A DNA stretch of 64,000 nucleotides, taken from Candidatus Thermofonsia Clade 1 bacterium (lineage in GTDB: Bacteria > Chloroflexota > Anaerolineae > Aggregatilineales > UBA2796). Positions 33,833 to 42,767 of the stretch are shown here, one piece after another. The notes beneath the pieces were generated by a model. It saw only the letters and a list, made by a program, of their open reading frames with translations. It did no database searches and was not told the origin of the DNA. How positions within the stretch are numbered: the stretch's first letter is position 1; every line of letters starts with the position of its first letter. Both the position numbers and the translations under genes were made by a program. The DNA lies in assembly GCA_002794705.1 (NCBI GenBank), contig PGTK01000003.1, positions 1 to 64,000 on the forward strand. Direction: 5' to 3'.

Positions 33833-35005
33833 CTAGTTGGTGCGCTTCTGCCATGTCACACTTTGGCGGTTGCGCAGCCAGCGCCACAAGCCGACCAGCG
33901 CCGCAAGGTTCGAGCTGACAAAGAAATACGGCACGCTCAGCCACTTGTTGCTCCGTCCGTTGCGCTCAGCCAGATAGCCGGCATAAGCCAGCATGTAGAA
34001 AGCATCTTGGGCGAAGAAAACGAACATCCAGAACCAGAAAGCGCTCTCGAAAGTGATCGCAGTCAGAATCATCAGGAGGAAAGAGCTAATCAGCGCGATC
34101 AGCATGAAGACGGGCGTCAAAGGGCGCAATAATTTGTGCGAGATCAAGCGGAAGGTCAGCTCAGGGGTAGGCGCCTTGAGATAGCCCGCCGAAAAGAGCG
34201 CCTGAAAGCGTCCGGCATTAATGCGCGCCCGCCGCTTGAATTCATCGTTCATGGTTGCGCTCGCCATATCGTAGCTAATCGCCTCTGGCTCATAGACCAC
34301 GCGGTAGCCTTGCCGCATTGCCTCCATAGCGATGCTGAATTCATCGTTGATGGTGTGCTTGCGCAGCGGACGGTATAAACTGCGCCGTATGGCGAACATA
34401 TTGCCATGTACAGCGACCGTGCTGCCCGTGAGACTCTCCCAGCGCCGCAACGCCGACTCATAGCGCCAATACATGCCCGCAGGCTTAGCGACCGCGTTTT
34501 GCGCATCCCAGACGCGCAACGCACCGACCACCACGCCAACGCTGGGATCGGCGAAGTTGCGCGCCAACAAGCGCAAGGCGTCTGGCTCATAGATGGGTGA
34601 GGCGTCGCTCAGCACGACCAATTCGCCTGTAGCCGCCTCAAAGCCGCGATTGACCGCCGCCATTTTGCCGCTCCGTTCGGGCTGACGGAGCAAGGTAATG
34701 CCGCGCCCCTCAAACTCGCGGACGATCTCAGTTGTGCCGTCGGCGCTCCCATCATCCACCACGATGATCTGCAGCTTATCGGGCGGATAGGCGAGGCTGA
34801 GCGCGTTCTCCAGCTTGGCGCGGATCACGTCCGCCTCGTTATGGGCAGGGATGAGCAGCGTGAGGCTAGGCGTGTAGCTCTCATCGCGCTGAATCGGGCG
34901 CCCGCCCAGCTTGGCGCGGACTGCCATCAAAAGCGGGTAGCCGAAATACGTCCAGAAGAGCGCGAGGGCGCTCAAAGCGAACAGCAGGGTCAGCAGAGCG
35001 ATCAT
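33833..35005 (-). CDS. Glycosyltransferase family 2, membrane-anchored
   Basis: 390 residues. N-terminal hydrophobic anchor, then a GT-A fold with LTLLIPAHNEADVIRAKLEN and IIVVDDGSADGTTEIV (nucleotide binding Asp), SDASPIYEPDALRLL (DxD-like), INDEFSIAMEAMRQGYRVVY (ED acid/base site) and three C-terminal helices. This is the layout of cellulose-synthase-like processive or export-coupled transferases, which extend a polysaccharide at the membrane. Spacing to the neighbouring genes is 9 and 38 bp, consistent with one operon. Confidence 0.87.
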   Translation of the reverse strand: MIALLTLLFALSALALFWTYFGYPLLMAVRAKLGGRPIQRDESYTPSLTLLIPAHNEADVIRAKLENALSLAYPPDKLQIIVVDDGSADGTTEIVREFEGRGITLLRQPERSGKMAAVNRGFEAATGELVVLSDASPIYEPDALRLLARNFADPSVGVVVGALRVWDAQNAVAKPAGMYWRYESALRRWESLTGSTVAVHGNMFAIRRSLYRPLRKHTINDEFSIAMEAMRQGYRVVYEPEAISYDMASATMNDEFKRRARINAGRFQALFSAGYLKAPTPELTFRLISHKLLRPLTPVFMLIALISSFLLMILTAITFESAFWFWMFVFFAQDAFYMLAYAGYLAERNGRSNKWLSVPYFFVSSNLAALVGLWRWLRNRQSVTWQKRTN

Positions 35006-35014
35006 GAGAGCCGC

Positions 35015-36826
35015 CTAACGTGCGCCACGCCGCTTCAAGACCTGCATGATTGTCCGAATCAGGATTTTCACGTCAAGGGTCAGGCTCATTTTCTCAATGT
35101 ACAGCACGTCCCATTGCACCCAGCTGCTGAAATCCGTATCGCCGCGCCCGTAGACCTGCCACAAGCCCGTGATGCCGGGGCGCACGCTCAGGCGCTCGGT
35201 CTGCACAAGGGTGTAGCTGCCCAAGTCCCAGCTGGTGGGGCGCGGACCGACCAGACTCATATCGCCCTTGATCACGTTCAAGAGTTGCGGCAACTCGTCA
35301 AGGCTAGTCTTGCGCAGAATGCGCCCAAGCCGCGTGACTCGCGGATCGCGCTCCAATTTGAGCGGCTCAGCCAGCTTGCCTTTAGCGTCCAGCTTTGCCA
35401 AACCCTTCGCAGCCAGTTCCTTGAGCAGCTCTTCAGCGTTCGGCACCATGGTGCGGAACTTGTACATTTTGAAGCGCTTGCCGCCGCGTCCCGTGCGCTC
35501 TTGCGTGAAGAAAATCGGCTTGCCGCTATCCAAGTAGATCAAAAGTGCGATCACGCCCATGAGCGGCAACCACAGAGGCGCCGTCCCCAGCACTAGGGTG
35601 AGGTCAATAGTGCGCTTAAGGGCGCGATAGAAGGCGCGTGAGCTGGCACTCTGATAGGGCAACAAATTGACCCAAAAGTCGGGGTCTCTAGGGCGCTCCG
35701 AGCCGATGCGCCGTTTGCCCAGATCGGGCATGGGCAGCACGTCATACAAGCTGCGATAGGCGTCAATCAGCTTGCGGACTGGGTTGCCATTGACGGGCAA
35801 GGCGGCAGCCGCTGCGCCCGCGCTCACAGGCACAGCGCCCTGAGATGGGCGCTGATCGGGCGTGCCAACGCGCCCTGAGTCTGGAGGTAGCGTCGCAGGC
35901 TCTGGCGACTCTTCGGTCACGTCTATCTCCAGCGCGGGCAACCGCCCCGTCGCACGTTTGACGGGCATAGCCGCCGCAGCTTCCTCTTCAACGGTCAGGA
36001 CGCTGGCATTGCGCAGCGCTGCCTCCGCCAGATCGCTGTAGATCAAGCCATTCTCTGGGAATGCCACGACGCCCATCGGCAATTGCATGTCAAGGCGCAA
36101 ACGGATCAGCTTATCCAGCTCTTGAGCGGTCTTGAGCGCCTCCGCGTAGGTGGTCTCTGGCAGGCAGACGAACAGATTCTCGCCGTGCCATGTGACAATA
36201 TCGGTCTTATAGAGCGTCGCCTCGACGATCTGCGCAATGCGCGTCTGGGCGTATTGCTTCTGAAAGACGCCCTCAAGAGTCATGCGCTTTTTGCCCAAAA
36301 GCCGCTCGATCACGCTCAGATCGATTAGAATAAAGGCAACGGGACGATCAAAGCGGCGCGCACGGAACAACTCGCTGTTGATCGCCTCCTCGCCTTCAGC
36401 TTGAGGCAGAATGCGCAGCTTGCTGGGGCGCAATACGATATTTTCAACAGCTTTCTCAAAGCTAGTGACCGCCAAAGAAACTGCACGCACCAAAATCAAG
36501 GAGACGAACAGCACAATCACTTCAGCAACCACAAGGTAGACGGCGCGGCGCGGGTCTGTGGCAGCGACGCCCTTAAACGGCACAAAGATCAGGCGCAAGA
36601 AGATGTACAAAAGCAGCGTAGCGCCAAAAGTGTACTCAAGGCGAATACGCGCCAAATCAGGCATCAGCAGAATAGCAGTCGCCACAAACGTCGAGACCAC
36701 AAAGACAAGCGATGAAAGGTCGAGCGGGAAGTCGAGCGTGCCGATCAGGATATCTGGGCGCGCCAAATTGAACATCAGGAACAGCCACAACGTCAGTAAG
36801 ATCAGCAGCAAGCGGAACTTTGCCAT
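35015..36826 (-). CDS. Priming sugar-phosphate transferase with degenerate GGDEF-like domain
   Basis: 603 residues. Residues 1-130 hold four helices. About 150-290 is a GGDEF-like fold in which the catalytic motif reads WHGEN (context DIVTWHGENLFVCLPETTYA), so it cannot make c-di-GMP but may bind a nucleotide or a partner. An Ala/Pro linker (about 290-350) leads to a WcaJ/WbaP-type sugar transferase: KRTIDLTLVLGTAPLWLP membrane hairpin, QERTGRGGKRFKMYKFRTM, LDELPQLLNVIKGDMSLVG, RPGITGLWQVYGRGD. That domain moves a sugar phosphate onto undecaprenyl phosphate and starts the repeat unit. It is the first gene of the operon, behind a 214-bp gap. Confidence 0.88.
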   Translation of the reverse strand: MAKFRLLLILLTLWLFLMFNLARPDILIGTLDFPLDLSSLVFVVSTFVATAILLMPDLARIRLEYTFGATLLLYIFLRLIFVPFKGVAATDPRRAVYLVVAEVIVLFVSLILVRAVSLAVTSFEKAVENIVLRPSKLRILPQAEGEEAINSELFRARRFDRPVAFILIDLSVIERLLGKKRMTLEGVFQKQYAQTRIAQIVEATLYKTDIVTWHGENLFVCLPETTYAEALKTAQELDKLIRLRLDMQLPMGVVAFPENGLIYSDLAEAALRNASVLTVEEEAAAAMPVKRATGRLPALEIDVTEESPEPATLPPDSGRVGTPDQRPSQGAVPVSAGAAAAALPVNGNPVRKLIDAYRSLYDVLPMPDLGKRRIGSERPRDPDFWVNLLPYQSASSRAFYRALKRTIDLTLVLGTAPLWLPLMGVIALLIYLDSGKPIFFTQERTGRGGKRFKMYKFRTMVPNAEELLKELAAKGLAKLDAKGKLAEPLKLERDPRVTRLGRILRKTSLDELPQLLNVIKGDMSLVGPRPTSWDLGSYTLVQTERLSVRPGITGLWQVYGRGDTDFSSWVQWDVLYIEKMSLTLDVKILIRTIMQVLKRRGAR

Positions 36827-37040
36827 TTACAACGATCTCCTTACCTGCTGAGCAATCCAGCACTATCGCGATCAAAACAATACGCTAAACGCGCCCACGT
36901 ATCCTCAAGCGAAAGGCGCGTCTCAGAATGCACGCGCCCTGATGCTGCCACTATACCATGATTTTCATTGGCATAGACACCTGCAGCACAAAAATTTATG
37001 AAAAATTCACAGCCGATTGTGAGGTTTTATGCACTTGCGG

Positions 37041-38213
37041 TCAGGCAATGCCGCGCTCCGCCAAAGCCTGCTGAAGAGACTCAGCGCGCTTGCGCCATGT
37101 ATGCTGTGCAGCAAGGGCTTGTCCGTTTGCGCCCAGCCGACTGCGCAAAGCGGGATCGGCGATTAGAGTCCGTAGCGCCGCCGCCATTGCGACAACGTCT
37201 TCACGCGGGAAGAGATAGGCATTCTCGCCATGCGCAGCGATCTCCGTGATGGTCGGCTGATCGGGCGCCACCACTACTTTGCCCATTGCCATATACTCGT
37301 AGACCTTCATGGGATTGCCGTAGTCGTTTGTGGCAGGCATGATCGCAATATCGGCAGCGGCAAGGTAGCTTGGCACTTGAGTGTATGGCACAGCGCCCGT
37401 GAAGATCGTCCGCTCTGCAATGCCTAACTGCGCCGCCAAAGTCTGTGACTCCGCGCTAGTAATGCCCTGACCGACTAGCAACAAACGCGCCTGCTCACCT
37501 TCAAGCTGAGCGAAGGCGCGCAGAAGCAGGTCTACGCGATGATAGGGCTGAAATGAGCCGACAAAGCCGATCACAACGGAACCAGGCGGGATGTTATAGC
37601 GCGCACGGATCGGTGCACCATCTAGATCAGCGCGGAACAGGTCGGAGTCAATGCCATTCGGCACAACGATCACTTTGTCGGCGGGCAGTCCATCCTGGAG
37701 CAAATGCCGATAGAGCGCCTGATTGACGGCGATCAGCAGGCGCGCCTGCGCGGTCACTTCTTGATGAATAGCGCGTGCCGCTCGCCGCAAGCCGACGCCA
37801 TACTGCTGCTCTTCCTCCCATGCAGGCGCCACGTCATCCAGCACAAGCGGCACGCCGCTAAGCTGACTAGCGCGCAAGCCGGCGCGGCTGAAGGCGATAT
37901 GCGTCTCAAGGATCAGGTCAGGGCGCTCACGTTCGATCAGAGCGAGCAGTTTTTGAGCGTAGCGCTCACCGTGCCGAATGCGCATACGGTCGCGCAGGCG
38001 CATGGCAAGCGGACGCGGCAAAAGGCGCCTCACCACATTGCGATACAAGCTCACAGACGCCTTTGCGCCGCCTGATTTTGCCGCTTCCACGCGCTGCACA
38101 CGGTGACCGAGCGCCTCAAGCGCGCCCAGCAGAGCGGTAGCGCGAATCACATGCCCTGCCTGCCCAGAGGCAAGGCTATCGGCGGGATGCGGCAGGCTAT
38201 AGAGGATGTTCAC
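37041..38213 (-). CDS. Glycosyltransferase family 4 (GT-B)
   Basis: 390 residues. The GT-B acceptor half begins ILYSLPHPADSLASGQAGHV, and the donor half carries VVPNGIDSDLF, GFVGSFQPYHRVDLLLRAF, and MPATNDYGNPMKVYEYMAMG with the EX7E-type motif. A sugar acceptor for the exopolysaccharide is a fair inference because it lies 214 bp upstream of the priming transferase on the same strand. Specific sugars cannot be called. Confidence 0.87.
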   Translation of the reverse strand: MNILYSLPHPADSLASGQAGHVIRATALLGALEALGHRVQRVEAAKSGGAKASVSLYRNVVRRLLPRPLAMRLRDRMRIRHGERYAQKLLALIERERPDLILETHIAFSRAGLRASQLSGVPLVLDDVAPAWEEEQQYGVGLRRAARAIHQEVTAQARLLIAVNQALYRHLLQDGLPADKVIVVPNGIDSDLFRADLDGAPIRARYNIPPGSVVIGFVGSFQPYHRVDLLLRAFAQLEGEQARLLLVGQGITSAESQTLAAQLGIAERTIFTGAVPYTQVPSYLAAADIAIMPATNDYGNPMKVYEYMAMGKVVVAPDQPTITEIAAHGENAYLFPREDVVAMAAALRTLIADPALRSRLGANGQALAAQHTWRKRAESLQQALAERGIA

Positions 38214-38314
38214 AGCGCTCTCTTGTCTCTGAACAGCTCTATCTCAGCATACCATAGATTGCGCTATGTGCAATGCCTTATGCCGCTATCCCGCAAGAGT
38301 ACACGCCGCCAGAA

Positions 38315-39508
38315 TCACTCACTCAGGAAACCGTGCCGTATGAGGAAGGCGCGTAGGGTCGCCTCTTCAGGCTCATGCAGCATGGTGCCGCGATCCGTGT
38401 TGCGCAACGCCTTCAAATTTGCCTCAGCGGGCGGCGCAATGGGATCAAGCGCGCCCCACTCCGCAACCACAAGCGTCGGCACAGTGCGCGAGCCGAGCCA
38501 AGCGTCCAAGCGCCACGCGATTTCTTCGTCAAGGTCTTGGTTGACTTGGCGATACGGCACGTTCCAAGCGTGCAGCCAACGTCTGGTATCAATCAGATCA
38601 GGGCAGAAGGTGGCGCGTCCGTAAACGACCAAATCATAAGCAGGTCGCGGCGCAATGGCAGGCTGCGCGCCGCCAAGCGCAAGGCGGAAGCCCGTGGTGG
38701 TATCAGCGTAAAAGGGCGGATAGTGATAGCGCAAAGTCACGCGATTCATGTACTTGCCGTCGCTCCAGTTGCCGCCGCGCAACACGCGGCGCTCAGGCGC
38801 GTAGCGATCCTCGCGCCCATCTTGCCCATCATAGGGATAGGGCGCAAAGTGCGTATTTGTCCACTCAAAGACCTGACCGAGCATCTCGCCGTGACCGAAA
38901 GGTGCGTCGCCCTCAGGATAACTGCCCACAGGCGCGAGTCCGCCCCGTGAGGTGTGTTTGGCGTCGCTGTAACCGCTGTTCAGCTTGGTCGCGTCCCAGA
39001 GGGTGCCCCACGGGTAAAGCGACTTCGGGTTATCGCCCCGCGCCGCCCACTCCCACTCCGCCTCAGTGGGCAGACGGATATTCTCGCCCGTGAGCTGGCT
39101 TGCCCAGCGCGCAAACGCCATTGCCTCAAACCAACTGACTCCGTTGACAGGCAGATCGTCGCCGCTGAAGCGCGGATCGCCCCAGTAGCGAGGCTGGGTG
39201 CGCCTTGTGCGCACGCGCCACGCCCAGCCTTCGGGCGTCCAGAGGCTTGGATCGTCATAGCCGCCCGCTGCCATGAACTGCGCATAGAGCGCGTTGGTCA
39301 CGGCGTAGCGCGAGAGGGCGAAAGCAGGCACGTGAACGGTATGTTGAGGCGTTTCACGCCCAAAAAACTCTGACCACATGGCGCCGTACGCCTTGATGAA
39401 GCGCTCCGCCACGGATTGTTCCATGCCAAGCGTAGCAGTCCCCTCAGGGACGGGTAGAAAGGTCAGTGCAGTAACTAGACTCTGAGCAAGGGCAGAAGGT
39501 GCAGTCAT
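38315..39508 (-). CDS. FGE-sulfatase-domain protein fused to a glutaredoxin-like domain
   Basis: 397 residues from ATG 39508 (AGGAG upstream; a second ATG at 39532 has none). Residues about 20-290 are a formylglycine-generating-enzyme fold (FMAAGGYDDPSLW, WFEAMAFARWASQLTGENIR, LPTEAEWEWAARG, RRVLRGGNWSDGKYMNRVT, TGFRLALGG). The active-site Cys pair of real FGEs is absent, so it probably binds or acts as an EgtB-like or lectin-like module. Residues about 300-365 match glutaredoxin: DLVVYGRATFCPDLIDTRRW with CPxL in place of CPxC, then TVPTLVV. This is an unusual pairing. It faces rpmH divergently. Confidence 0.78.
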   Translation of the reverse strand: MTAPSALAQSLVTALTFLPVPEGTATLGMEQSVAERFIKAYGAMWSEFFGRETPQHTVHVPAFALSRYAVTNALYAQFMAAGGYDDPSLWTPEGWAWRVRTRRTQPRYWGDPRFSGDDLPVNGVSWFEAMAFARWASQLTGENIRLPTEAEWEWAARGDNPKSLYPWGTLWDATKLNSGYSDAKHTSRGGLAPVGSYPEGDAPFGHGEMLGQVFEWTNTHFAPYPYDGQDGREDRYAPERRVLRGGNWSDGKYMNRVTLRYHYPPFYADTTTGFRLALGGAQPAIAPRPAYDLVVYGRATFCPDLIDTRRWLHAWNVPYRQVNQDLDEEIAWRLDAWLGSRTVPTLVVAEWGALDPIAPPAEANLKALRNTDRGTMLHEPEEATLRAFLIRHGFLSE

Positions 39509-39594
39509 GCCAAGTATCTCCTGTAGACTCATGAGTTCAGAGCGTGTGACGCCTGATCATCTTACTAGCGCCTGCCTTGATCGCGCTCCTAACC

Positions 39595-39623
39595 TTGACC
39601 TCGCCTTGCCCTTGCGCTATACT
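39595..39623 (+). promoter_or_regulatory. Promoter of the rpmH-rnpA block
   Basis: TTGACC (39595-39600), 17 bases, TATACT (39618-39623), the latter preceded by GCGC. About 85 bases separate it from rpmH. Confidence 0.7.
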
Positions 39624-39669
39624 TCCCCTCTGCATAGAGCGCCTGACGCCTATCTGAATGGTAGACCCA

Positions 39670-39688
39670 AAGCCGCCTCGTGCGGTTT
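39670..39688 (+). promoter_or_regulatory. Leader hairpin upstream of rpmH
   Basis: AAGCCGC (39670-39676) and GCGGTTT (39682-39688) close a 5-base loop about 25 bases before the start codon. Ribosomal-protein leaders often carry such structures; its role here is inference. Confidence 0.35.
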
Positions 39689-39712
39689 CTTAATAGCTCT
39701 GGAGGAATAACG

Positions 39713-39886
39713 ATGGTTAAGCGCACATGGCAACCACGCAAGCGTCGCCGTCTGCGTGTGCATGGCTTCCGCCAACGGATGCAGACCAAAAACGGACGGC
39801 GCGTGCTGAAGGCGCGTCGCGCCAAAGGCAGACATCGCCTGACCGTGCAGGTGCGGCACGTCAAAAAGGTCAATTGGAACAGTTAG
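39713..39886 (+). CDS. rpmH: 50S ribosomal protein L34
   Basis: 57 residues from ATG 39713, after GGAGG. The sequence [20 protein letters not shown] and [17 protein letters not shown] is the L34 signature, with a C-terminal extension ([11 protein letters not shown]) of about ten residues compared with the usual 44-46. Part of the large ribosomal subunit. Followed by rnpA after three bases. Confidence 0.95.
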   Translation: MVKRTWQPRKRRRLRVHGFRQRMQTKNGRRVLKARRAKGRHRLTVQVRHVKKVNWNS

Positions 39887-39889
39887 CGC

Positions 39890-40240
39890 GTGCAGCGGGC
39901 ATGGCGTTTACGTGGGCGCAGCAATTTTGAGCGGCTGAAGGCACACGGCAAGCAATGGCGTAGTCCGTTGCTCACGCTCTCTGCCTTGCCGAACGGCTTG
40001 CCGCATAACCGCTATGCCTTCATCATCAGCAAGCGCTTGGGCAAGGCTGTGGCGCGCAATCGGATGCGCCGCCGCCTGCGCGAGGCAGTTCGCCGCATGG
40101 CGCTGAAGCAAGGCTACGATATTGTGCTGATTGGGCGCGCCAATTTCGCCCAACATCCGTATAATATGATCGTGGAAACGTTAGAAGAGCTGTTCCGTCG
40201 CGCAGGTCTGCGCTGTGAACAGTCGGAGAGTGACACATGA
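39890..40240 (+). CDS. rnpA: Ribonuclease P protein component
   Basis: 116 residues, GTG start. Basic protein subunit that binds RNase P RNA and helps mature tRNA 5' ends. The RNR motif is [20 protein letters not shown]. Its stop overlaps the next start by four bases (ATGA). The order rpmH-rnpA-yidD-yidC-jag is the widely conserved cluster. Confidence 0.95.
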   Translation: MQRAWRLRGRSNFERLKAHGKQWRSPLLTLSALPNGLPHNRYAFIISKRLGKAVARNRMRRRLREAVRRMALKQGYDIVLIGRANFAQHPYNMIVETLEELFRRAGLRCEQSESDT

Positions 40241-40446
40241 AGCGCCTTGCCCTTGCGCTGATTCGGCTCTACAAAGCGACTCTCTCGAAAATTTTGCCGC
40301 CCGCTTGCCGCTTTGTGCCGTCCTGTTCGATGTACACCTATGAGGCGATTGAGAAATACGGCGTCTTGAAAGGCGGCTGGCTAGGCATACGGCGGATTTT
40401 GCGCTGCCATCCCTTCAATCCGGGCGGCTACGATCCTGTTCCCTGA
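40237..40446 (+). CDS. yidD: Membrane protein insertion efficiency factor YidD
   Basis: 69 residues. Amphipathic N-terminus [20 protein letters not shown], then the invariant [18 protein letters not shown] with three Cys/Pro positions and [18 protein letters not shown]. Helps YidC-dependent insertion at the inner face of the membrane. The reading starts inside rnpA. Confidence 0.95.
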   Translation: MKRLALALIRLYKATLSKILPPACRFVPSCSMYTYEAIEKYGVLKGGWLGIRRILRCHPFNPGGYDPVP

Positions 40447-40451
40447 GCATC

Positions 40452-41744
40452 ATGAGGCTAATCCCTTTGAACACACCTTCGCAAGCGATCTCCGCACCGC
40501 GCCGTACGCCTTTCGGCGCGGCATTGCTATTGATCGGACTGTTATTCCTGACGGGCTGCACTGCCCTCGTCCTGCCTGAGAGCTGGGCAGGGCTGACCGT
40601 AGATGGCGACCTGCAAGAGGGGCGCTACGTGAACGCCCGCTACCTCTACGTTGCCTACCGCGATGTCGTTTTCCGCATTGACCTGACCCGCGACGCTGCT
40701 GGGCGCGTCATTGAGCCGAATCAGCGCGCCACCGATCGTTTTGTGGACTGGGCGGCGCGCTCTAACAACAACGGGCAGATGTTCGCGGCGCCTGCCCTTG
40801 AAAAACGTGAGGAAGGCGTGCGCGTTTATGTTGGATCGTATAACCACTCGGTCTATGCCTTCGCACCCGACTCCGGCTTGCGCAACGTGCCGCTGCCGAA
40901 CTGGATCGCGCCCGTTGGCACGGAAAAAGTGATCGGCGAGGCGCTTGTGCATGGCGACCGCGTCTACGTAGGGCAGGGCGATAAGGGTATCAAGGCGTTC
41001 AGCACCTCCACAGGGGCGCTACTCGCCAGCTTTGATGGCACAGCCTTCGGCGTGTGGTCAGCGCCTGTGCTAGATGAGGCGCGCAACGCCCTGTACTTCG
41101 GCTCAATGGATCGGCACATCTATGCCGTGCGGGCAGATACGCTTGAGTTGCTATGGCGCGTGGAAGTCGGAGGTGCTGTGGCTGCCTCGCCGCTGCTGCA
41201 CGAAGGGGTTCTGTACTTCGGCACGCTGACCAGCGAACTGATCGCAGTGGACGCGCATATGGAGTCGCGCATGGCGATTACCGATCAATCGGATCGCATT
41301 CTGCGGCGCTACAAAGCGGAGGGCTGGCTTTGGTCTACGCCGACGCTGGTCAATGGCACGCTCTACTTCGGCGATCTACGCGGCTATGTTCATGCCGTAG
41401 ATGCAGCAACCTTCACGCCGCGCTGGAAGGCGACCGATCCAGAGCGGCGCGGCGGCATTCGCGGGCGTGTGGCTGTGGTAGATGGGCGCGTGATCGCAGG
41501 CTCGGAGAGCAAGCACCTGCGCGCCTATAATGCCGAGAGCGGCGCCCTAATCTGGACTTCCAGTCCCGCTGAGGCAGAGCGCATTCTGGGCGATGTGGTC
41601 GTAGTGGATGAGATGGTGATCACCACCACCAAAAGTGAAGAGCGGCTCGTAGTTGCCTACGATCTGCTCAGCGGCGGACGCCTCTGGAGCGTTCGGAAGC
41701 CCTCTCAGGATGATGTCAACCGTTTGGCGCAAGCGCCGCGCTGA
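40452..41744 (+). CDS. PQQ-type beta-propeller lipoprotein
   Basis: 430 residues. The signal peptide ends with lipobox LTGC (Cys36), so the protein is anchored outside the membrane. The rest is a propeller of about seven PQQ-like blades: GSYNHSVYAFAPDSG, YVGQGDKGIKAFSTSTGALL, YFGSMDRHIYAVRADTLELL, YFGTLTSELIAVDAHME, YFGDLRGYVHAVDAATFTPR. BamB has this fold, but Chloroflexota are usually taken to lack the BAM machine, so a scaffold near the YidC insertase or an independent secreted sensor is more likely. It lies between yidD and yidC, which is not its usual place. Confidence 0.82.
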   Translation: MRLIPLNTPSQAISAPRRTPFGAALLLIGLLFLTGCTALVLPESWAGLTVDGDLQEGRYVNARYLYVAYRDVVFRIDLTRDAAGRVIEPNQRATDRFVDWAARSNNNGQMFAAPALEKREEGVRVYVGSYNHSVYAFAPDSGLRNVPLPNWIAPVGTEKVIGEALVHGDRVYVGQGDKGIKAFSTSTGALLASFDGTAFGVWSAPVLDEARNALYFGSMDRHIYAVRADTLELLWRVEVGGAVAASPLLHEGVLYFGTLTSELIAVDAHMESRMAITDQSDRILRRYKAEGWLWSTPTLVNGTLYFGDLRGYVHAVDAATFTPRWKATDPERRGGIRGRVAVVDGRVIAGSESKHLRAYNAESGALIWTSSPAEAERILGDVVVVDEMVITTTKSEERLVVAYDLLSGGRLWSVRKPSQDDVNRLAQAPR

Positions 41745-41762
41745 TAGTTACGAGGGAAAGAC

Positions 41763-42731
41763 ATGGACTTTCTGACCGATCCATTCATCGTTGTGATGCT
41801 CTGGCTGTATCGCTTGCTGGGCGAGAATCTGGTGCTGGCGATCATCGTTTTCACCATTCTCAGCCGCATTGTCACTTATCCGCTGATGCGCCAACAGCTG
41901 AAATCCTCTAAGCGGATGCGCGAGATCGCGCCCAAGTTGCAGGCGTTGCGTGAGCAGTACAAGGGTCCGCAGAACCGCGAGGCATTGGCGCGGGCGCAAA
42001 TGGACTTGTACCGTGAAGAGGGCATTAATCCAATGGCGGGCTGCTTGCCACTGCTGATCCAAATGCCGATCCTATTCGGATTGTACGGCGCAATCTATGC
42101 CACGCTCGCTACGACGCCGCTCCAGTTCCTCGATATTCAGAATCGCCTGCTCATCCCGGACCTATCGGCGATGTTGCCGCTCAAGAATCAGTTCCTGTGG
42201 CTGAATCTTGGGCAACCGGACCCGTTTTTCGTGCTGCCGATCTTGGTGGTGGTCAGCACATGGCTGCAGTCCAAGATCATGATGCCGCCTGTGACCGATC
42301 CCAAAGACCCTTCGGCAGCTGTCTCGCGCAACATGACCACGATCATGCCGCTGATGGTCGGGCTGTTCTCGCTCTCGTTTGCCTCAGGCTTGTCGGTCTA
42401 CTGGGTCGCCTCGAATATTGTCGGCATTGTGCAGTACGCCATGATGGGTCAGGTGGATTGGCGCAATGTCTTCAGAGCGCCCAAGCCTGTGCCTGCAGCT
42501 GCCGCTGCCGCCGCTGCGCCCAAGAGCAACCCTGCGGCTGCGCCGGAGCCGCGCCGCGCTGAGCGCGAGGTCGCCACAGCGCCCGCCACCACCAGCAAGA
42601 AGCGCAAACTCTCCGAGGCCATGCAGCGTCCTGCGGCTTTGGGCGCTAGCAGCACCAGTCGCCCTGCGCCAAGCCCAAGCCGCAAACAGACCCCCTCCAA
42701 GGCGAGTAAGGCGCGCAAGAACAAAAAATAA
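41763..42731 (+). CDS. yidC: Membrane protein insertase YidC
   Basis: 322 residues, the short type without a large periplasmic domain. The core has five helices (FIVVMLWLYRLLGENLVLAI, TYPLMRQQLKSSKRMREIAP cytoplasmic hairpin, GCLPLLIQMPILFGLYGAIY, and MTTIMPLMVGLFSLSFASGL). The C-terminal 80 residues are Ala/Pro/Lys-rich (RRAEREVATAP, KQTPSKASKARKNKK), a ribosome-binding basic tail. Inserts proteins with or without SecYEG. GTG/ATG choice: ATG 41763 after GAGGGAAAG. Confidence 0.93.
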   Translation: MDFLTDPFIVVMLWLYRLLGENLVLAIIVFTILSRIVTYPLMRQQLKSSKRMREIAPKLQALREQYKGPQNREALARAQMDLYREEGINPMAGCLPLLIQMPILFGLYGAIYATLATTPLQFLDIQNRLLIPDLSAMLPLKNQFLWLNLGQPDPFFVLPILVVVSTWLQSKIMMPPVTDPKDPSAAVSRNMTTIMPLMVGLFSLSFASGLSVYWVASNIVGIVQYAMMGQVDWRNVFRAPKPVPAAAAAAAAPKSNPAAAPEPRRAEREVATAPATTSKKRKLSEAMQRPAALGASSTSRPAPSPSRKQTPSKASKARKNKK

Positions 42732-42767
42732 TTTGTGCGGCACGCACTCACGAAGGTGTTAGAGTTC

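Noticed and set aside
39509..39712. Replication origin next to rpmH
   Set aside because: rpmH-rnpA is often near oriC, but no dnaA gene and no cluster of TTATCCACA-type boxes is visible in the spacer.
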